Assembly: GCF_900111485.1 (NCBI RefSeq)
Contig: NZ_FOIC01000001.1
Location: forward strand, 186,001 to 250,000
DNA length: 64,000 nucleotides
Source: Natrinema hispanicum
GTDB lineage: Archaea; Halobacteriota; Halobacteria; Halobacteriales; Natrialbaceae
Direction: 5' to 3'
A program made the position numbers and the translations under genes. Within the stretch, counting starts at the first letter, position 1. Each line of letters begins with the position of its first letter. Of the stretch, positions 1-8,380 are shown piece after piece. The notes below the pieces were generated by a model. It was not told the origin of the DNA. It did no database searches and worked only from the letters and a program-made list of their open reading frames with translations.

Positions 1-779
1 GCGACGAACGCCACGTAGTACCGATCACGGCTCGTCGCCACGGCGTACACGCCGGCGAGGATGAGCGTCAGCACGATGAGTGCCACCACGAGCGGCGAGA
101 CGAGTGCCGACCGAAGATCCGGGACTGCGACGGCGATGTACGCAAGCGTCAGGACGACTAACACCAGATAGGCACCGAGCGCGCGATGGCCGTCCGTCTG
201 GAGGTCGGCACGGAGCTCGCCCCGCGTCTTCAGCCGAAGGAAGGCGACACCGTCAACGACCGTGAGCGCAACGACGGTCAGGCCAACGACGAGGCTGGGA
301 AGGGTAATGATGGTCGTCGCGCCGACCAACCAGTTGGCGGTGAACATGCCGAGGAAAAACGGCGCTGTGACGCTGCCGACGATGAACGCGCGACCCCACC
401 AGCGTTGCCAGTTCTCGTCGTGGCGCTGTTCGTACATCTCGGGGGCAAGCCCACGGATGATGAGCGCACCAAGGATGGCGAACATCAGCAGGTAATGACG
501 GCTAAACAGGTTGCCGTAGACGGCCGGAAACGCCGCAAAGAGCGCACCACCGAAGACGACCAGCCACACTTCGTTACCGTCCCAGAACGGGCCGATCGCG
601 GCCAGTAACTGCTCACGTTCGTGACTGTCTTCACGGGTCGCAAACAGTAATCCGACGCCGAAGTCGAACCCGTCGAGAAACAGGAACATCGCGAAGATGA
701 AAAACACCAGTCCGAACCAGATATCCGCGAGCGGCAAGTCGAACAACGGGCCGTTCGCGAGCCAGCCGCCGTCAGTCAT
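1..779 (-). CDS. cydB: Cytochrome bd ubiquinol oxidase subunit II (partial, C-terminus off window)
   Basis: This is the second membrane subunit of the cytochrome bd-type quinol oxidase, which reduces O2 to water in the cell membrane without pumping protons. The frame reads MTDGGWLANGPLF..., and the family's DGFDFGVG motif lies in the first membrane helix, followed by the FWDGNEVWLV segment and several further hydrophobic helices. The ATG at 779 overlaps the cydA stop by 8 nt, so the two are co-transcribed and probably translationally coupled. About 259 codons are visible and the C-terminus runs off the left edge. No cydX- or cydDC-like gene is seen on the visible side. Confidence 0.93.
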   Translation of the reverse strand, partial: MTDGGWLANGPLFDLPLADIWFGLVFFIFAMFLFLDGFDFGVGLLFATREDSHEREQLLAAIGPFWDGNEVWLVVFGGALFAAFPAVYGNLFSRHYLLMFAILGALIIRGLAPEMYEQRHDENWQRWWGRAFIVGSVTAPFFLGMFTANWLVGATTIITLPSLVVGLTVVALTVVDGVAFLRLKTRGELRADLQTDGHRALGAYLVLVVLTLAYIAVAVPDLRSALVSPLVVALIVLTLILAGVYAVATSRDRYYVAFV

Positions 780-2196
780 CAGCGCCCACCTCGTCCGTTG
801 GCGTTTCCGGACGCTCAGTCACCGTAAGATCAGCCGGTGCTGGCGGTCCGCTACGGACGATTCGGGCGACGACGTAGAGATACAACACGAGCAATGCTAG
901 ATAGACGACGGTAAAGCCGGCCAATGTCACCGTCGCCTCTGTGCCGGTGAGGTCCGACGAAACGCCGGCACTCGTCTTCATGATGTCTTGAATGATCCAC
1001 GGCTGGCGACCGACTTCGGTGACGACCCAGCCGAGATGGACAGCGAAGATACCAAGCGGTGTCGACGCCATCAGCGCCAGGTGCAGCAGGTCGTCCTCGA
1101 GGAGTTGGCCACGAACCCAGCGGTAGCCGCCCCAGACGGCCAGGAGGATGAACCAGAACCCGAGGCCGACCATCGCCCGGAACGACCAGAAGACGAGGGC
1201 GACGGGTGGCTGTGGGCCTTCGAACTCCTCGAGGCCGCGGATCGTCGCCTGTGGATCACCACCGCTGGCGAGCCACGACGCGCCACCTGGGATCCCGATG
1301 CCGAAGATGTCTTTCGCCCGAGGATCGAGGAGATCCTCCATACTCGTCGGAAACGCAATGATGTACTCGGGGACGTACGACTCGGTCTCCCAGATGGCTT
1401 CCATTGCGGCGAACTTCTGTGGCTGCGTTTCGAACACGTGTCGTGCGTAGAGGTCGCCGTGGAGGACCTGCAGCGGCGCGGTGATGATGAGCGCGATGAG
1501 CCCGAACTTGAGCGTCGTCTCCCAAAACTCGACGTTCTCGATCGGGTAGCCCCAGATGTGGTGGCGGAACACGAAGTACGCGCCCAACCCCGCCAGAACG
1601 AGCGCCACCGATTCGACGGCGGCGTTTTGCATGTGGACGTACATCCAGATGAATCGCGGGTTCAGGTACGCAGCGAGGGGATCGACGAGCATCACCACCT
1701 GCTGGCCGTTTTCGGAGACCAGTTCGTACCCGCGTGGCGTCTGCATCCAGGAATTTGCGACCAGGATCCAGACGGCCGAGAGCCACGTGCCGATACCGAC
1801 TGCGACCGCTGAGATCATATAGAGGACGTTCCCGACGCGCTGGCGGCCGAAAACGAAGATGCCGAGGAACGTCGCTTCGAGCATGAACGCCATCATCCCC
1901 TCAAGGGCGAGTGGCCCGCCAAAGAGGTCGCCCGCGGCTGTCGAAAACACCGCGAAGTTCGTCCCGAACTCGAACTCGAGGACGATGCCCGTGACGGTGC
2001 CCACGACGAAGCTGATGGCGAAGATCTTCGTCCAGAACCGTCGCAGCTGCTCGTAGATGGGCTTGCCAGTGCGGATATCCTTCCAGGTGAAATAGATGAG
2101 GAAAGGCGCGAGCCCCATACTCATGACGGGGAAAATAATGTGGACGATCGTCGTCACCGCAAACTGCAGCCGGCTTGCAGCAACGGGCTCAAGCAT
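772..2196 (-). CDS. cydA: Cytochrome bd ubiquinol oxidase subunit I
   Basis: This subunit carries the hemes and oxidises quinol. At 474 residues it has a short Q-loop. Visible family landmarks are His19 (heme ligand position), Glu99 and Glu107 in the LALEG..LEATF region, His188 in YVHMQN, the SFRAM segment at 338-342 whose Met is expected to ligate heme b558, and the GRQPW signature at 396-400. About nine membrane helices are evident. It is the first gene of cydAB; on the minus strand a TATA-like ATATAA lies near 2265-2270, about 70 bp upstream of the start. Terminal bd oxidases are often used under low oxygen, which would suit a haloarchaeon in O2-poor brine (inference). Confidence 0.95.
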   Translation of the reverse strand: MLEPVAASRLQFAVTTIVHIIFPVMSMGLAPFLIYFTWKDIRTGKPIYEQLRRFWTKIFAISFVVGTVTGIVLEFEFGTNFAVFSTAAGDLFGGPLALEGMMAFMLEATFLGIFVFGRQRVGNVLYMISAVAVGIGTWLSAVWILVANSWMQTPRGYELVSENGQQVVMLVDPLAAYLNPRFIWMYVHMQNAAVESVALVLAGLGAYFVFRHHIWGYPIENVEFWETTLKFGLIALIITAPLQVLHGDLYARHVFETQPQKFAAMEAIWETESYVPEYIIAFPTSMEDLLDPRAKDIFGIGIPGGASWLASGGDPQATIRGLEEFEGPQPPVALVFWSFRAMVGLGFWFILLAVWGGYRWVRGQLLEDDLLHLALMASTPLGIFAVHLGWVVTEVGRQPWIIQDIMKTSAGVSSDLTGTEATVTLAGFTVVYLALLVLYLYVVARIVRSGPPAPADLTVTERPETPTDEVGADD

Positions 2197-2507
2197 GGCA
2201 GGAACGTAGAGACGGCGGCGCTGACACGTCTTTTGTGTGAACGTACCAGAAAGAGTGGGTGGCGTTATATGAACTCGCTGTCATACCTAGAATTGAGTTA
2301 GGTCCGAGTTACCTTATAGCTCACCCCTAATTGTTGTCTCGAGAGAGACGTTCTGGCCGCCGGTGTGGCGACGAACTGTTGTGATCCGTTCGTTCGACCG
2401 ACACAACGACCAGTCGCCAGTCCATAGGGCCGGCTCGGAACTCGCCGACGGGACGAACCGCATCGGAAGCCAACGATTGAAATCCCAGTCGTCCCAAGTA
2501 TCCCACA
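2197..2507. promoter_or_regulatory. Divergent intergenic region between cydA and fen1
   Basis: These 311 bp separate two divergent genes. AT-rich stretches resembling archaeal TATA boxes occur around 2262-2273 (either strand) and 2310-2320 (TTACCTTATAG). No convincing gene is seen: short open frames here lack the codon bias of the neighbours. It probably holds both promoters. Confidence 0.4.
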
Positions 2508-3485
2508 ATGGGAAACGCTGCACTCCGGGACATCGCTGTCATCGAGGAGATCCCCTTCGATGACATCGAGGGTGTCGTCGCCGTCGACGCCCACAACTGG
2601 CTCTACCGATATCTAACGACGACGGTCAAGTGGACCGACAGCGAGACGTATACGACCGCTGATGGCACCGAAGTCGCCAACCTCGTCGGCATCGTCCAGG
2701 GCCTCCCCAAATTCTTCGAGAACGACGTGACGCCGGTGATGGTCTTCGACGGCGGCCCCTCCGAACTCAAAGACGACGAGATCGAATCTCGCCGCGAGCA
2801 ACGCCGCAGCTACGAGGAGCAACTCGAGACCGCCCGTAAAGAAGGCGATGCGGTCGCTATCGCGCAACTCGAGTCCCGGACCCAGCGGCTGACGCCGACG
2901 ATCCAGGAGACGAGCCGTGAACTCCTTCGGTTGCTCGACGTGCCGATCGTCGAAGCACCCGCGGAGGGAGAAGCACAGGCCGCCCACATGGCCAAACGCG
3001 GTGACGCCGACTACGTCGGCTCGGAGGACTACGACGCTCTGCTTTTCGGGGCACCGCGTACCCTTCGCCAGCTCACGAGCAAGGGCGATCCCGAACTGAT
3101 GGATCTCGAGGCCACCCTCGACCACCACGACCTCACGCTCGAGCAGTTGATCGACGCGGCGATTCTCATCGGGACGGATTTCAACGAGGGCGTCTCCGGC
3201 ATCGGCCCCAAGACGGCGCTCTCCGAAATCGCCGACCACGGCGACCTCTGGAGCGTCCTCGAGGCCCGCGGCGACCACATCGAGCACGCCGATCGGGTCA
3301 GACAGCTGTTTCGCGATCCGAACGTGACCGATGACTACGAGTTCGAGACGACGCTCGAGCCGGACCTTGCAGCGGCTCGTGAGTACGTCACTGAGGAGTG
3401 GGGAGTCGACGAAGACGAAGTCGCACGGGGCTTCGAGCGGATCGAAGAAAGCGTCACCCAGACAGGGCTGGACCGCTGGACGTGA
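2508..3485 (+). CDS. fen1: Flap endonuclease-1 (FEN1/Rad2 family)
   Basis: This structure-specific 5' nuclease removes flaps during Okazaki-fragment maturation and base excision repair. Its 325 residues show the N-domain with Asp27 in [20 protein letters not shown], the I-domain [13 protein letters not shown]...[12 protein letters not shown] carrying the acidic metal ligands, and the helix-hairpin-helix GIGPKTAL. The C-terminus QTGLDRWT resembles a PCNA-interacting PIP box, as expected for archaeal FEN1. The start MGNAALRDI is typical, because the N-terminal Gly threads into the active site. The gene stands alone on its strand. Confidence 0.96.
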   Translation: MGNAALRDIAVIEEIPFDDIEGVVAVDAHNWLYRYLTTTVKWTDSETYTTADGTEVANLVGIVQGLPKFFENDVTPVMVFDGGPSELKDDEIESRREQRRSYEEQLETARKEGDAVAIAQLESRTQRLTPTIQETSRELLRLLDVPIVEAPAEGEAQAAHMAKRGDADYVGSEDYDALLFGAPRTLRQLTSKGDPELMDLEATLDHHDLTLEQLIDAAILIGTDFNEGVSGIGPKTALSEIADHGDLWSVLEARGDHIEHADRVRQLFRDPNVTDDYEFETTLEPDLAAAREYVTEEWGVDEDEVARGFERIEESVTQTGLDRWT

Positions 3486-3822
3486 TCGAAGCGATAAGTG
3501 TTCTTGAAAGAAGCGGGTGACTTGAACAGCACCGTCCAAAATCGATGGCCGGGAACGGGCTCCGAGCACCGCGAGGAGTCCGTGATCCGGGGAAGGGCAG
3601 GCGATTCACCGACACCGACCGCGAGCGAACCCGAAGGGTGAGCGAGCGGGCCGACGACTGACGTGGAGAACGCTACGCGTTCGGAACGGAGGGAGGAGTG
3701 CTTTTGATCAACCTTTTGCCGAGCGACCGAGCAACGCGAGGGAGCGTCGTTCGAGACGCCTTTGGCGTCTCGTGATCACGAAAGGCGCTCCGCGCCTTTC
3801 GAACGACAGCGCAAAAGGTTGG
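3486..3822. other. Intergenic region rich in palindromes
   Basis: These 337 bp lie between the convergent fen1 and phosphomevalonate decarboxylase genes. No gene is supported. The region holds a small palindrome GAACGC-TAC-GCGTTC at 3668-3682 and the nested palindromic element at 3710-3820, described separately. Either could end transcription of one or both genes. Confidence 0.5.
3710..3820. repeat. Nested palindromic element (outer stem, middle stem, two hairpins)
   Basis: The outer arms are AACCTTTTGC (3710-3719) and GCAAAAGGTT (3811-3820). Middle arms GTCGTTCG and CGAACGAC lie near 3746-3753 and 3800-3807. Inside are two perfect hairpins with 3-nt loops: CGAGACGCC-TTT-GGCGTCTCG (3752-3772) and CGAAAGGCGC-TCC-GCGCCTTTCG (3779-3801), joined by the 10-bp palindrome CGTGATCACG (3771-3780). 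It ends 3 bp from the decarboxylase stop codon. It may be a terminator, an mRNA-stabilising structure, or a small repetitive element. Confidence 0.75.
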
Positions 3823-4806
3823 TTAGAAGAGGTGCTGATCCTCGTCGAGCAGCTTCGCAGGGCCACCGACGTCCCAGATCGTCGTCGAGACGCCACAGTC
3901 GGCGACCGCTTCTTCGACTTGCTCGGCGTACTCCTCGGTGGTGTTGACGTAGACGCTGGCACCGGTGTCAGTCGAGAAGTAGACGGGGATGTCCTCTTCC
4001 TCGCGGAGTTCACGAACCGTGTTGAAAATCGCGAGGGTGGCTGGCTGCCAGTAGACCCAGCCCGAAGGCCCGGTCATCGTGGTCGCCGCAAGCGACAGCG
4101 AGTCCTGTTCGGCGAGTTCGAACGTGCGCTCGAAGTCGTTGTCACGAAGCGCATCGCGCATCTCGGCGATCTGGCCGTGGATGTGGGCGTTGCGCGCCTG
4201 GAACATGTGGCTGTCGGCGGCCTCGCGGTGGGCGTCTTCAGTCTCTTTGTGGTATGGGACGAGCCCGACGACGATCTTTAAGTTCTCGTGGAGATCGGAC
4301 GGAATCCGCTCGGAGTGACAATCCTCGTCGTTGAGCCCGGTATACAGCTGGGAGAACGCGCCGGTGACCGCTCGAGCGGACGACGCCGAGCCGACGCGGG
4401 CGATCGTCGAGATTTCCTGTCGCGAGGCGTCGAGGTCGGCCGCTTCAGCCAGCGCCATCGCGGCGGCTGCAAAGCCAGACGACGACGAGCCCAGCCCGAC
4501 GTTCGAGGGGAAGCTGTTCTCGCTCTCGAGACGAACGGGATAGACGGTGTGGGCGGCGTCGGATTTCGAGCGGGCCTTCTCGACGACGGCCTCGACGCGT
4601 TCGTACGCGCGGCCGTCGAGTTCTTCGCCGTCGACGATGAACGTGTCCTCGTCGTAGTCCATCGAGAACTCGACGGTCGTCCGCGTGTGGCTTGGGGCCG
4701 TACAGACGCTGATACTGTCGTGATACGGGAATCGCTTGATGTCGTCGCGCATCCCGTGGTACTTGACCAGCCCCTGAATGGGGTGGGCCATGGCCGTGGC
4801 TTTCAT
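3823..4806 (-). CDS. mvaD: Phosphomevalonate decarboxylase (annotated as diphosphomevalonate decarboxylase family)
   Basis: This GHMP-superfamily enzyme acts in isoprenoid (archaeal lipid) biosynthesis. In haloarchaea this family is known to decarboxylate mevalonate 5-phosphate, giving isopentenyl phosphate. The 327-residue frame shows VKYHGM near the N-terminus and the GHMP loop FPSNVGLGSSSSGFAAAA, followed by the ARVGSASSARAVTGAF segment. The ATG at 4806 (MKATAMAHPIQGLVKYHG) is preferred over an in-frame start 36 bp upstream, because homologues begin about here and the extra residues look non-coding. The stop is followed within 3 bp by the palindromic element. The nearby polyprenyl synthase belongs to the same lipid pathway but is not in one operon with it. 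Confidence 0.9.
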   Translation of the reverse strand: MKATAMAHPIQGLVKYHGMRDDIKRFPYHDSISVCTAPSHTRTTVEFSMDYDEDTFIVDGEELDGRAYERVEAVVEKARSKSDAAHTVYPVRLESENSFPSNVGLGSSSSGFAAAAMALAEAADLDASRQEISTIARVGSASSARAVTGAFSQLYTGLNDEDCHSERIPSDLHENLKIVVGLVPYHKETEDAHREAADSHMFQARNAHIHGQIAEMRDALRDNDFERTFELAEQDSLSLAATTMTGPSGWVYWQPATLAIFNTVRELREEEDIPVYFSTDTGASVYVNTTEEYAEQVEEAVADCGVSTTIWDVGGPAKLLDEDQHLF

Positions 4807-4926
4807 ACCCTGATAGGTGGCTGAGGGCCGCTTAAAGCTCACGGCATTCGGCTATCGGTCGGTCCTCGCTGTGTCGGCCGGAATCGAACCCGAACGCTGA
4901 AACGAACCGGCTGCCACCACACCCCT

Positions 4927-5610
4927 ATGGGCACCCCACGCGAGACGCGGCAGGCACAGGCCGAGACGGTCGTCGACCGACTCGAGGCGGAATACCCCGA
5001 TTCGACGATTTCGCTGCGGTACTCGAATCGCCTCGAGTTGCTGATCGCGGTGATCCTCTCGGCGCAGTGTACCGACGAGCGGGTCAACACGGAGACGAAG
5101 GACCTCTTCGAGAAGTACGATGGCCCCGAAGACTACGCAAACGTAGCGCAGGACGAACTCGCCGAGGATCTGAACTCGATTACCTACTACAACAACAAGG
5201 CGAAGTACATTCGTAGCGCCTGTGAAACGATCCTCGAGGACCACGACGGCGAGGTGCCGGACACGATGGACGAGCTAACCGAGCTGTCGGGAGTCGGGCG
5301 GAAGACGGCCAACGTCGTCCTCCAGCACGGCCACGACGTGGTCGAGGGGATCGTCGTCGACACGCACGTCCAGCGGCTCTCACAGCGGCTGGGATTGACC
5401 GAGGAAGAACGTCCCGAGCGGATCGAGGAGGAGCTGATGCAAATCGTGCCCGAGGACTACTGGCAGCAGTTCACCCACCTCTGTATCGACCACGGACGAG
5501 CGGTCTGTACGGCACGGAATCCTGACTGTGGCGACTGCGCACTGGCAGATATTTGCCCCTCTGAGAAGGGCGACAGCGAGATCGATCTCGCCGCCGGCGA
5601 ACCGTGGTAA
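4927..5610 (+). CDS. nth: Endonuclease III (DNA glycosylase/AP lyase)
   Basis: This base-excision repair enzyme removes oxidised pyrimidines. It has 227 residues, the usual size. Visible are the helix-hairpin-helix LSGVGRKTANVVL with catalytic Lys126, catalytic Asp145 in VVDTHVQRL, and a C-terminal 4Fe-4S loop with Cys194-X6-Cys201-X2-Cys204-X5-Cys210, the canonical spacing. The start MGTPRETR fits family alignments. The neighbouring mvaD is divergent with about 120 bp between starts, so each has its own promoter. Confidence 0.95.
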   Translation: MGTPRETRQAQAETVVDRLEAEYPDSTISLRYSNRLELLIAVILSAQCTDERVNTETKDLFEKYDGPEDYANVAQDELAEDLNSITYYNNKAKYIRSACETILEDHDGEVPDTMDELTELSGVGRKTANVVLQHGHDVVEGIVVDTHVQRLSQRLGLTEEERPERIEEELMQIVPEDYWQQFTHLCIDHGRAVCTARNPDCGDCALADICPSEKGDSEIDLAAGEPW

Positions 5611-5711
5611 TCGCCCGAGTGGAGACCGACCCCTGTCGATAGCGACCGGTCACCGACCGTGGCAAGCCCAACGTCTTTTCGTGGCTCACAGCTATGCCCG
5701 TCGGGATCAGT

Positions 5712-5972
5712 ATGTCCGACGACACCGACGAACGCGAGACGACCGGCAAAGAGGAGCACGGACGCGACGTCCAACTCGAGCACGAACAGACCGACCCAGA
5801 GGAGGCGCGTGACGAGGACGAACTGACCGAGGAAGAAAAGAAAGCGCGCGAGCGACAGGACGAACAACAGCGCCGACAGGACATCGAACACAAATCGGAC
5901 GACCGAGAAGACGCCGCGCTCGAGCAGGAAAATCCAGACGGGCACCGAGACGAAGAGCCATACAACAGCTAA
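5712..5972 (+). CDS. Small, highly charged acidic protein, unknown function
   Basis: This is an 86-residue protein made almost wholly of D, E, R, K, Q and H, with no hydrophobic core. The middle (EEEKKARERQDEQQRRQD) could form a charged helix or coiled coil. The start MSDDTDERET at 5712 is preferred to an in-frame ATG 18 bp upstream because haloarchaeal proteins of this kind usually begin MSDD or similar. It is followed by T-rich tracts (5995-5998, 6001-6004) before a convergent gene. No enzymatic motif is seen. It is likely intrinsically disordered, and its function is unknown. Confidence 0.7.
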   Translation: MSDDTDERETTGKEEHGRDVQLEHEQTDPEEARDEDELTEEEKKARERQDEQQRRQDIEHKSDDREDAALEQENPDGHRDEEPYNS

Positions 5973-5994
5973 CCGGACCCGGGACGCTGCTGCA

Positions 5995-6004
5995 ATTTTC
6001 GTTT
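5995..6004 (+). terminator. T-rich putative terminator of the small acidic gene
   Basis: Two TTTT tracts (5995-5998 and 6001-6004) lie just past the stop at 5972. Archaeal polymerase terminates on short U-tracts. The second tract reaches the end of the convergent gene at 6004. This call rests on the T-tracts alone. Confidence 0.35.
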
Positions 6005-6777
6005 TAGTGCTCCGGGACGATCAGCGTCGAGAGCGTGTCGGTAACTGAGATGGTGACTCGTGCATCCATTGACGCCATCCCGACCGATCGGTCGTCGACG
6101 ACGAGACGGACGTCGTTTTCGTTTCGCTCGACGGTAAACGCGAGGTCATCGTCGGGGAGAACCCACTGACGAGTCTGGGTGACGAACGGACCGATCGGAG
6201 CCACGGCGACCGCGTCGATGGCCGCCGAGAGCTGGGGCGCGTCGACGGTGCTGGCGTAGCCGTGGCTTCCGGCGGGTGTCGCCGCGACGACACCGTCGGC
6301 ACGAAACGTCGCGACGGGCTGGCCGCGACTGTGGACTCCGTATTCGGAGATACGCGCCGGTTCGTCGGTGACGAGGGTCACGTCGAACAGTGCGCGATCG
6401 CGGACGACGGTGTCGTTTGACTCGAGGCTGACACCGAGTACGGGCTGTGGACGGCAGACGGCGTCACCGCTAATGACCGCTTCGAGTGCGTCGGGTACGC
6501 GCTCGCGGTCGACCGACTCGATGCCCGACACCGGACCGACCGGCAGGACGGGAGCATCGATGCCCGCTCGCGAAAGTGCTGTCAGCGACGCTTCGCCAGC
6601 CGTGACCAGCACCGACGGCTCCGCCTCGAGTACGGTCTCGAGGCCGTCGCTGACGATCGTCACGTCGGCGTCGGCCGACTCGACGCGAGTACCGATTTCG
6701 ATGGCGTCAGTGTCGTCCGCTGGGCCATCGATGACGCCGACGACGGGCTTTTCGCCGGCGCTCCACGCGGCATCCAT
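6004..6777 (-). CDS. NAD-kinase-like protein with degenerate nucleotide-binding motif
   Basis: The C-terminal part shows the NAD-kinase signature ADGVVAATPAGSHGYAST (160-177), corresponding to GDGVIVSTPTGSTAY of true NAD kinases, followed by the beta-rich VAVAPIGPF region. The N-terminal GGDGT motif that binds ATP and NAD is replaced by VTAGEASLT (58-66), so the catalytic aspartate is missing. At 257 residues it has family size. It may be a haloarchaeal paralogue that binds nucleotides without phosphorylating them, or that acts on a different substrate. A true NAD kinase is not seen in this window. It is single-gene on its strand, with M28 peptidase upstream in the same direction. Confidence 0.75.
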   Translation of the reverse strand: MDAAWSAGEKPVVGVIDGPADDTDAIEIGTRVESADADVTIVSDGLETVLEAEPSVLVTAGEASLTALSRAGIDAPVLPVGPVSGIESVDRERVPDALEAVISGDAVCRPQPVLGVSLESNDTVVRDRALFDVTLVTDEPARISEYGVHSRGQPVATFRADGVVAATPAGSHGYASTVDAPQLSAAIDAVAVAPIGPFVTQTRQWVLPDDDLAFTVERNENDVRLVVDDRSVGMASMDARVTISVTDTLSTLIVPEH

Positions 6778-6868
6778 GGTCGTCAGTTCACACGGCCCAA
6801 TGAAAAGGGTACGGTTGTCGGTCGCCGACTGCCTGCCGGCGGTCGATCCGTCCTGTGGTAGTGACGTG

Positions 6869-8275
6869 TTACTCGTCGTAGGGCCAGTCGCCGGTAATCT
6901 TCATCCCTTCAGCGAGGTCTTGTGCTTCGAGGTCGACTGCGATGTCTTCGGGCGTCCGGTGGTCGACGGTCACGTCTTCGCGGGCGAGTGCAACGATGGA
7001 CGCGGTCAGGAGGATCGCCTGTTCGCGCAGGGTCCGTGGCTCGAGTTTCTCGATCGTGTCGGCGAAGGTGTGTCCCCATCCTCGGCCCGCGCCCTCGGAG
7101 ACCGATTTGACGTAACAGCCGGGTACGCCCTCCACGACGAACGGCCAGTGATCGCTGTGGGGGCCAAGCGTCGGCACCGTCTCGATCGGGTGGTCGTATC
7201 GCTCGGCGACCTCGTCTGCGACGGCTGCGAGCGCGTCGAAGCCGTGGGTGACGAACTCGAGCGTTCGAGCGTTGACGACGCCGTCGTTGTTGACCACTGC
7301 CTTGATCGCGTCGCTGTCGGCTGCCTCGGCATACCGGGTCGAGCCGACCAGCCCGACCTCTTCGGCACCGAAGGCGACGAACTCGACGCGGGTCTCGAGG
7401 TCGTCCTCGCGGGCAGCGAGCGCGTTCGCGAGTTCGACGACCATCGCGGTACCGGCCCCATTGTCCATCGCACCCTCGGCGATGTCGTGAGCATCGACGT
7501 GGCTCGTCACGAGGATACGCTCGTCGGTGTCAGGGCCGAGTTCGGCATGGACGTTCTGGCTCTCAGCGGGGTGGATATCGGCCTCGACGGCGAGCGTGAT
7601 CTGCTCACCGTCGAATCGACGGGCCAACCGTGCGCCGACTTCGCTCGAGACGCCGACGGCCGGAAGCTCGCCGATCGGGTCCGCGTCAGTCTCGTCGGAC
7701 TCCGTCCGACTGTCTGTGTCCGCGGAACGTCGTTCCGCGCTACCCACGCTGCCGGTCGGCGGCAGACAGCCCTCGACGTGGTTGCGATAGATGAAGCCGA
7801 CAGCACCGTTCTCGACGGCGTGATAGTACTTTTCACGGCGGTGGAGATACCGATCGTAGTAGTCGGGCACGTCGCTGCGGACCATGACGATCGCACCCTC
7901 GAGGTCGGTCGTCTCGAAATCCGCGGGGAGGCCGTAGCCGAGGTCGACCAGTGGCCCGGTGACGCGGTCGTCAGGGCTGCGCGGGAGCGCGATACAGTCC
8001 TGTGTTGTGTCGCCGGCCGTGATCGCGCTGTCACCGCGGGTCCAGCCCTGTATCTCGAAGGACTCGAGGCGGGCATCCCGCGCGCCGGCGGCGGCCAGCG
8101 CGTCACGGGTTAGTTCGGCAGCCTCGCGTTCGCCCTTGCTGCCGGCCATGCGATTCCCGACGTCGACGAGAGACTCGAGGTGGGTCCAGCCGACGTCGCT
8201 CTCGAAGATCGAGCCGATCCAGGCGGTCATGACCGTATCGTGGGCGGACGGCCGGGTAACTGTATCGCTCCCCAT
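6869..8275 (-). CDS. M28 family zinc metallopeptidase
   Basis: This is an aminopeptidase-like zinc hydrolase. Family ligands are visible in order: His and Asp in VTSHVDAHDIAEGAMDNGAG, the Glu-Glu pair in FGAEEVGLVGS, Asp in VVNNDGVVN, and His in LGPHSDHWPF. A PA-like insertion precedes the catalytic core. No signal peptide is seen, so it is probably cytoplasmic. Three starts are possible: a GTG at 8323, an ATG at 8275 (MGSDTVTR) and an ATG at 8230 (MTAWIGSIF). The GTG lies too close to a TATA-like CTTATCAC, so 8275 was chosen, and 8230 also matches homologues. Two palindromes at 7694-7739 encode a serine/acid-rich linker inside it. Confidence 0.88.
   Translation of the reverse strand: MGSDTVTRPSAHDTVMTAWIGSIFESDVGWTHLESLVDVGNRMAGSKGEREAAELTRDALAAAGARDARLESFEIQGWTRGDSAITAGDTTQDCIALPRSPDDRVTGPLVDLGYGLPADFETTDLEGAIVMVRSDVPDYYDRYLHRREKYYHAVENGAVGFIYRNHVEGCLPPTGSVGSAERRSADTDSRTESDETDADPIGELPAVGVSSEVGARLARRFDGEQITLAVEADIHPAESQNVHAELGPDTDERILVTSHVDAHDIAEGAMDNGAGTAMVVELANALAAREDDLETRVEFVAFGAEEVGLVGSTRYAEAADSDAIKAVVNNDGVVNARTLEFVTHGFDALAAVADEVAERYDHPIETVPTLGPHSDHWPFVVEGVPGCYVKSVSEGAGRGWGHTFADTIEKLEPRTLREQAILLTASIVALAREDVTVDHRTPEDIAVDLEAQDLAEGMKITGDWPYDE
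7694..7739. repeat. Two 3-nt-loop palindromes inside the M28 peptidase coding sequence
   Basis: GTCGGAC-TCC-GTCCGAC occupies 7694-7710 and CGCGGAAC-GTC-GTTCCGCG occupies 7721-7739, with 10 nt between. Both arms are perfect. The reading frame passes through and encodes a low-complexity segment between structured parts of the peptidase. Confidence 0.8.
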
Positions 8276-8349
8276 CGCTTCGCTTGCTGGCCGTCCTCGA
8301 ATGAACGGGTCGCCAACTTTCACTTCCAGTGATAAGTCTAACTACGAAT

Positions 8350-8359
8350 CTTTTTTACG
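8350..8359 (+). promoter_or_regulatory. Putative TATA box for the polyprenyl synthase gene
   Basis: CTTTTTTACG lies about 26 bp upstream of the ATG at 8381, the spacing expected for a leaderless haloarchaeal transcript. Confidence 0.45.
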
Positions 8360-8380
8360 CCGCTCCTGCTCGAAACTGAT

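Noticed and set aside
6368-8113. Open frame of 581 codons on the plus strand
   Set aside because: It is antisense to the NAD-kinase-like and M28 peptidase genes, and no recognisable domain is seen.
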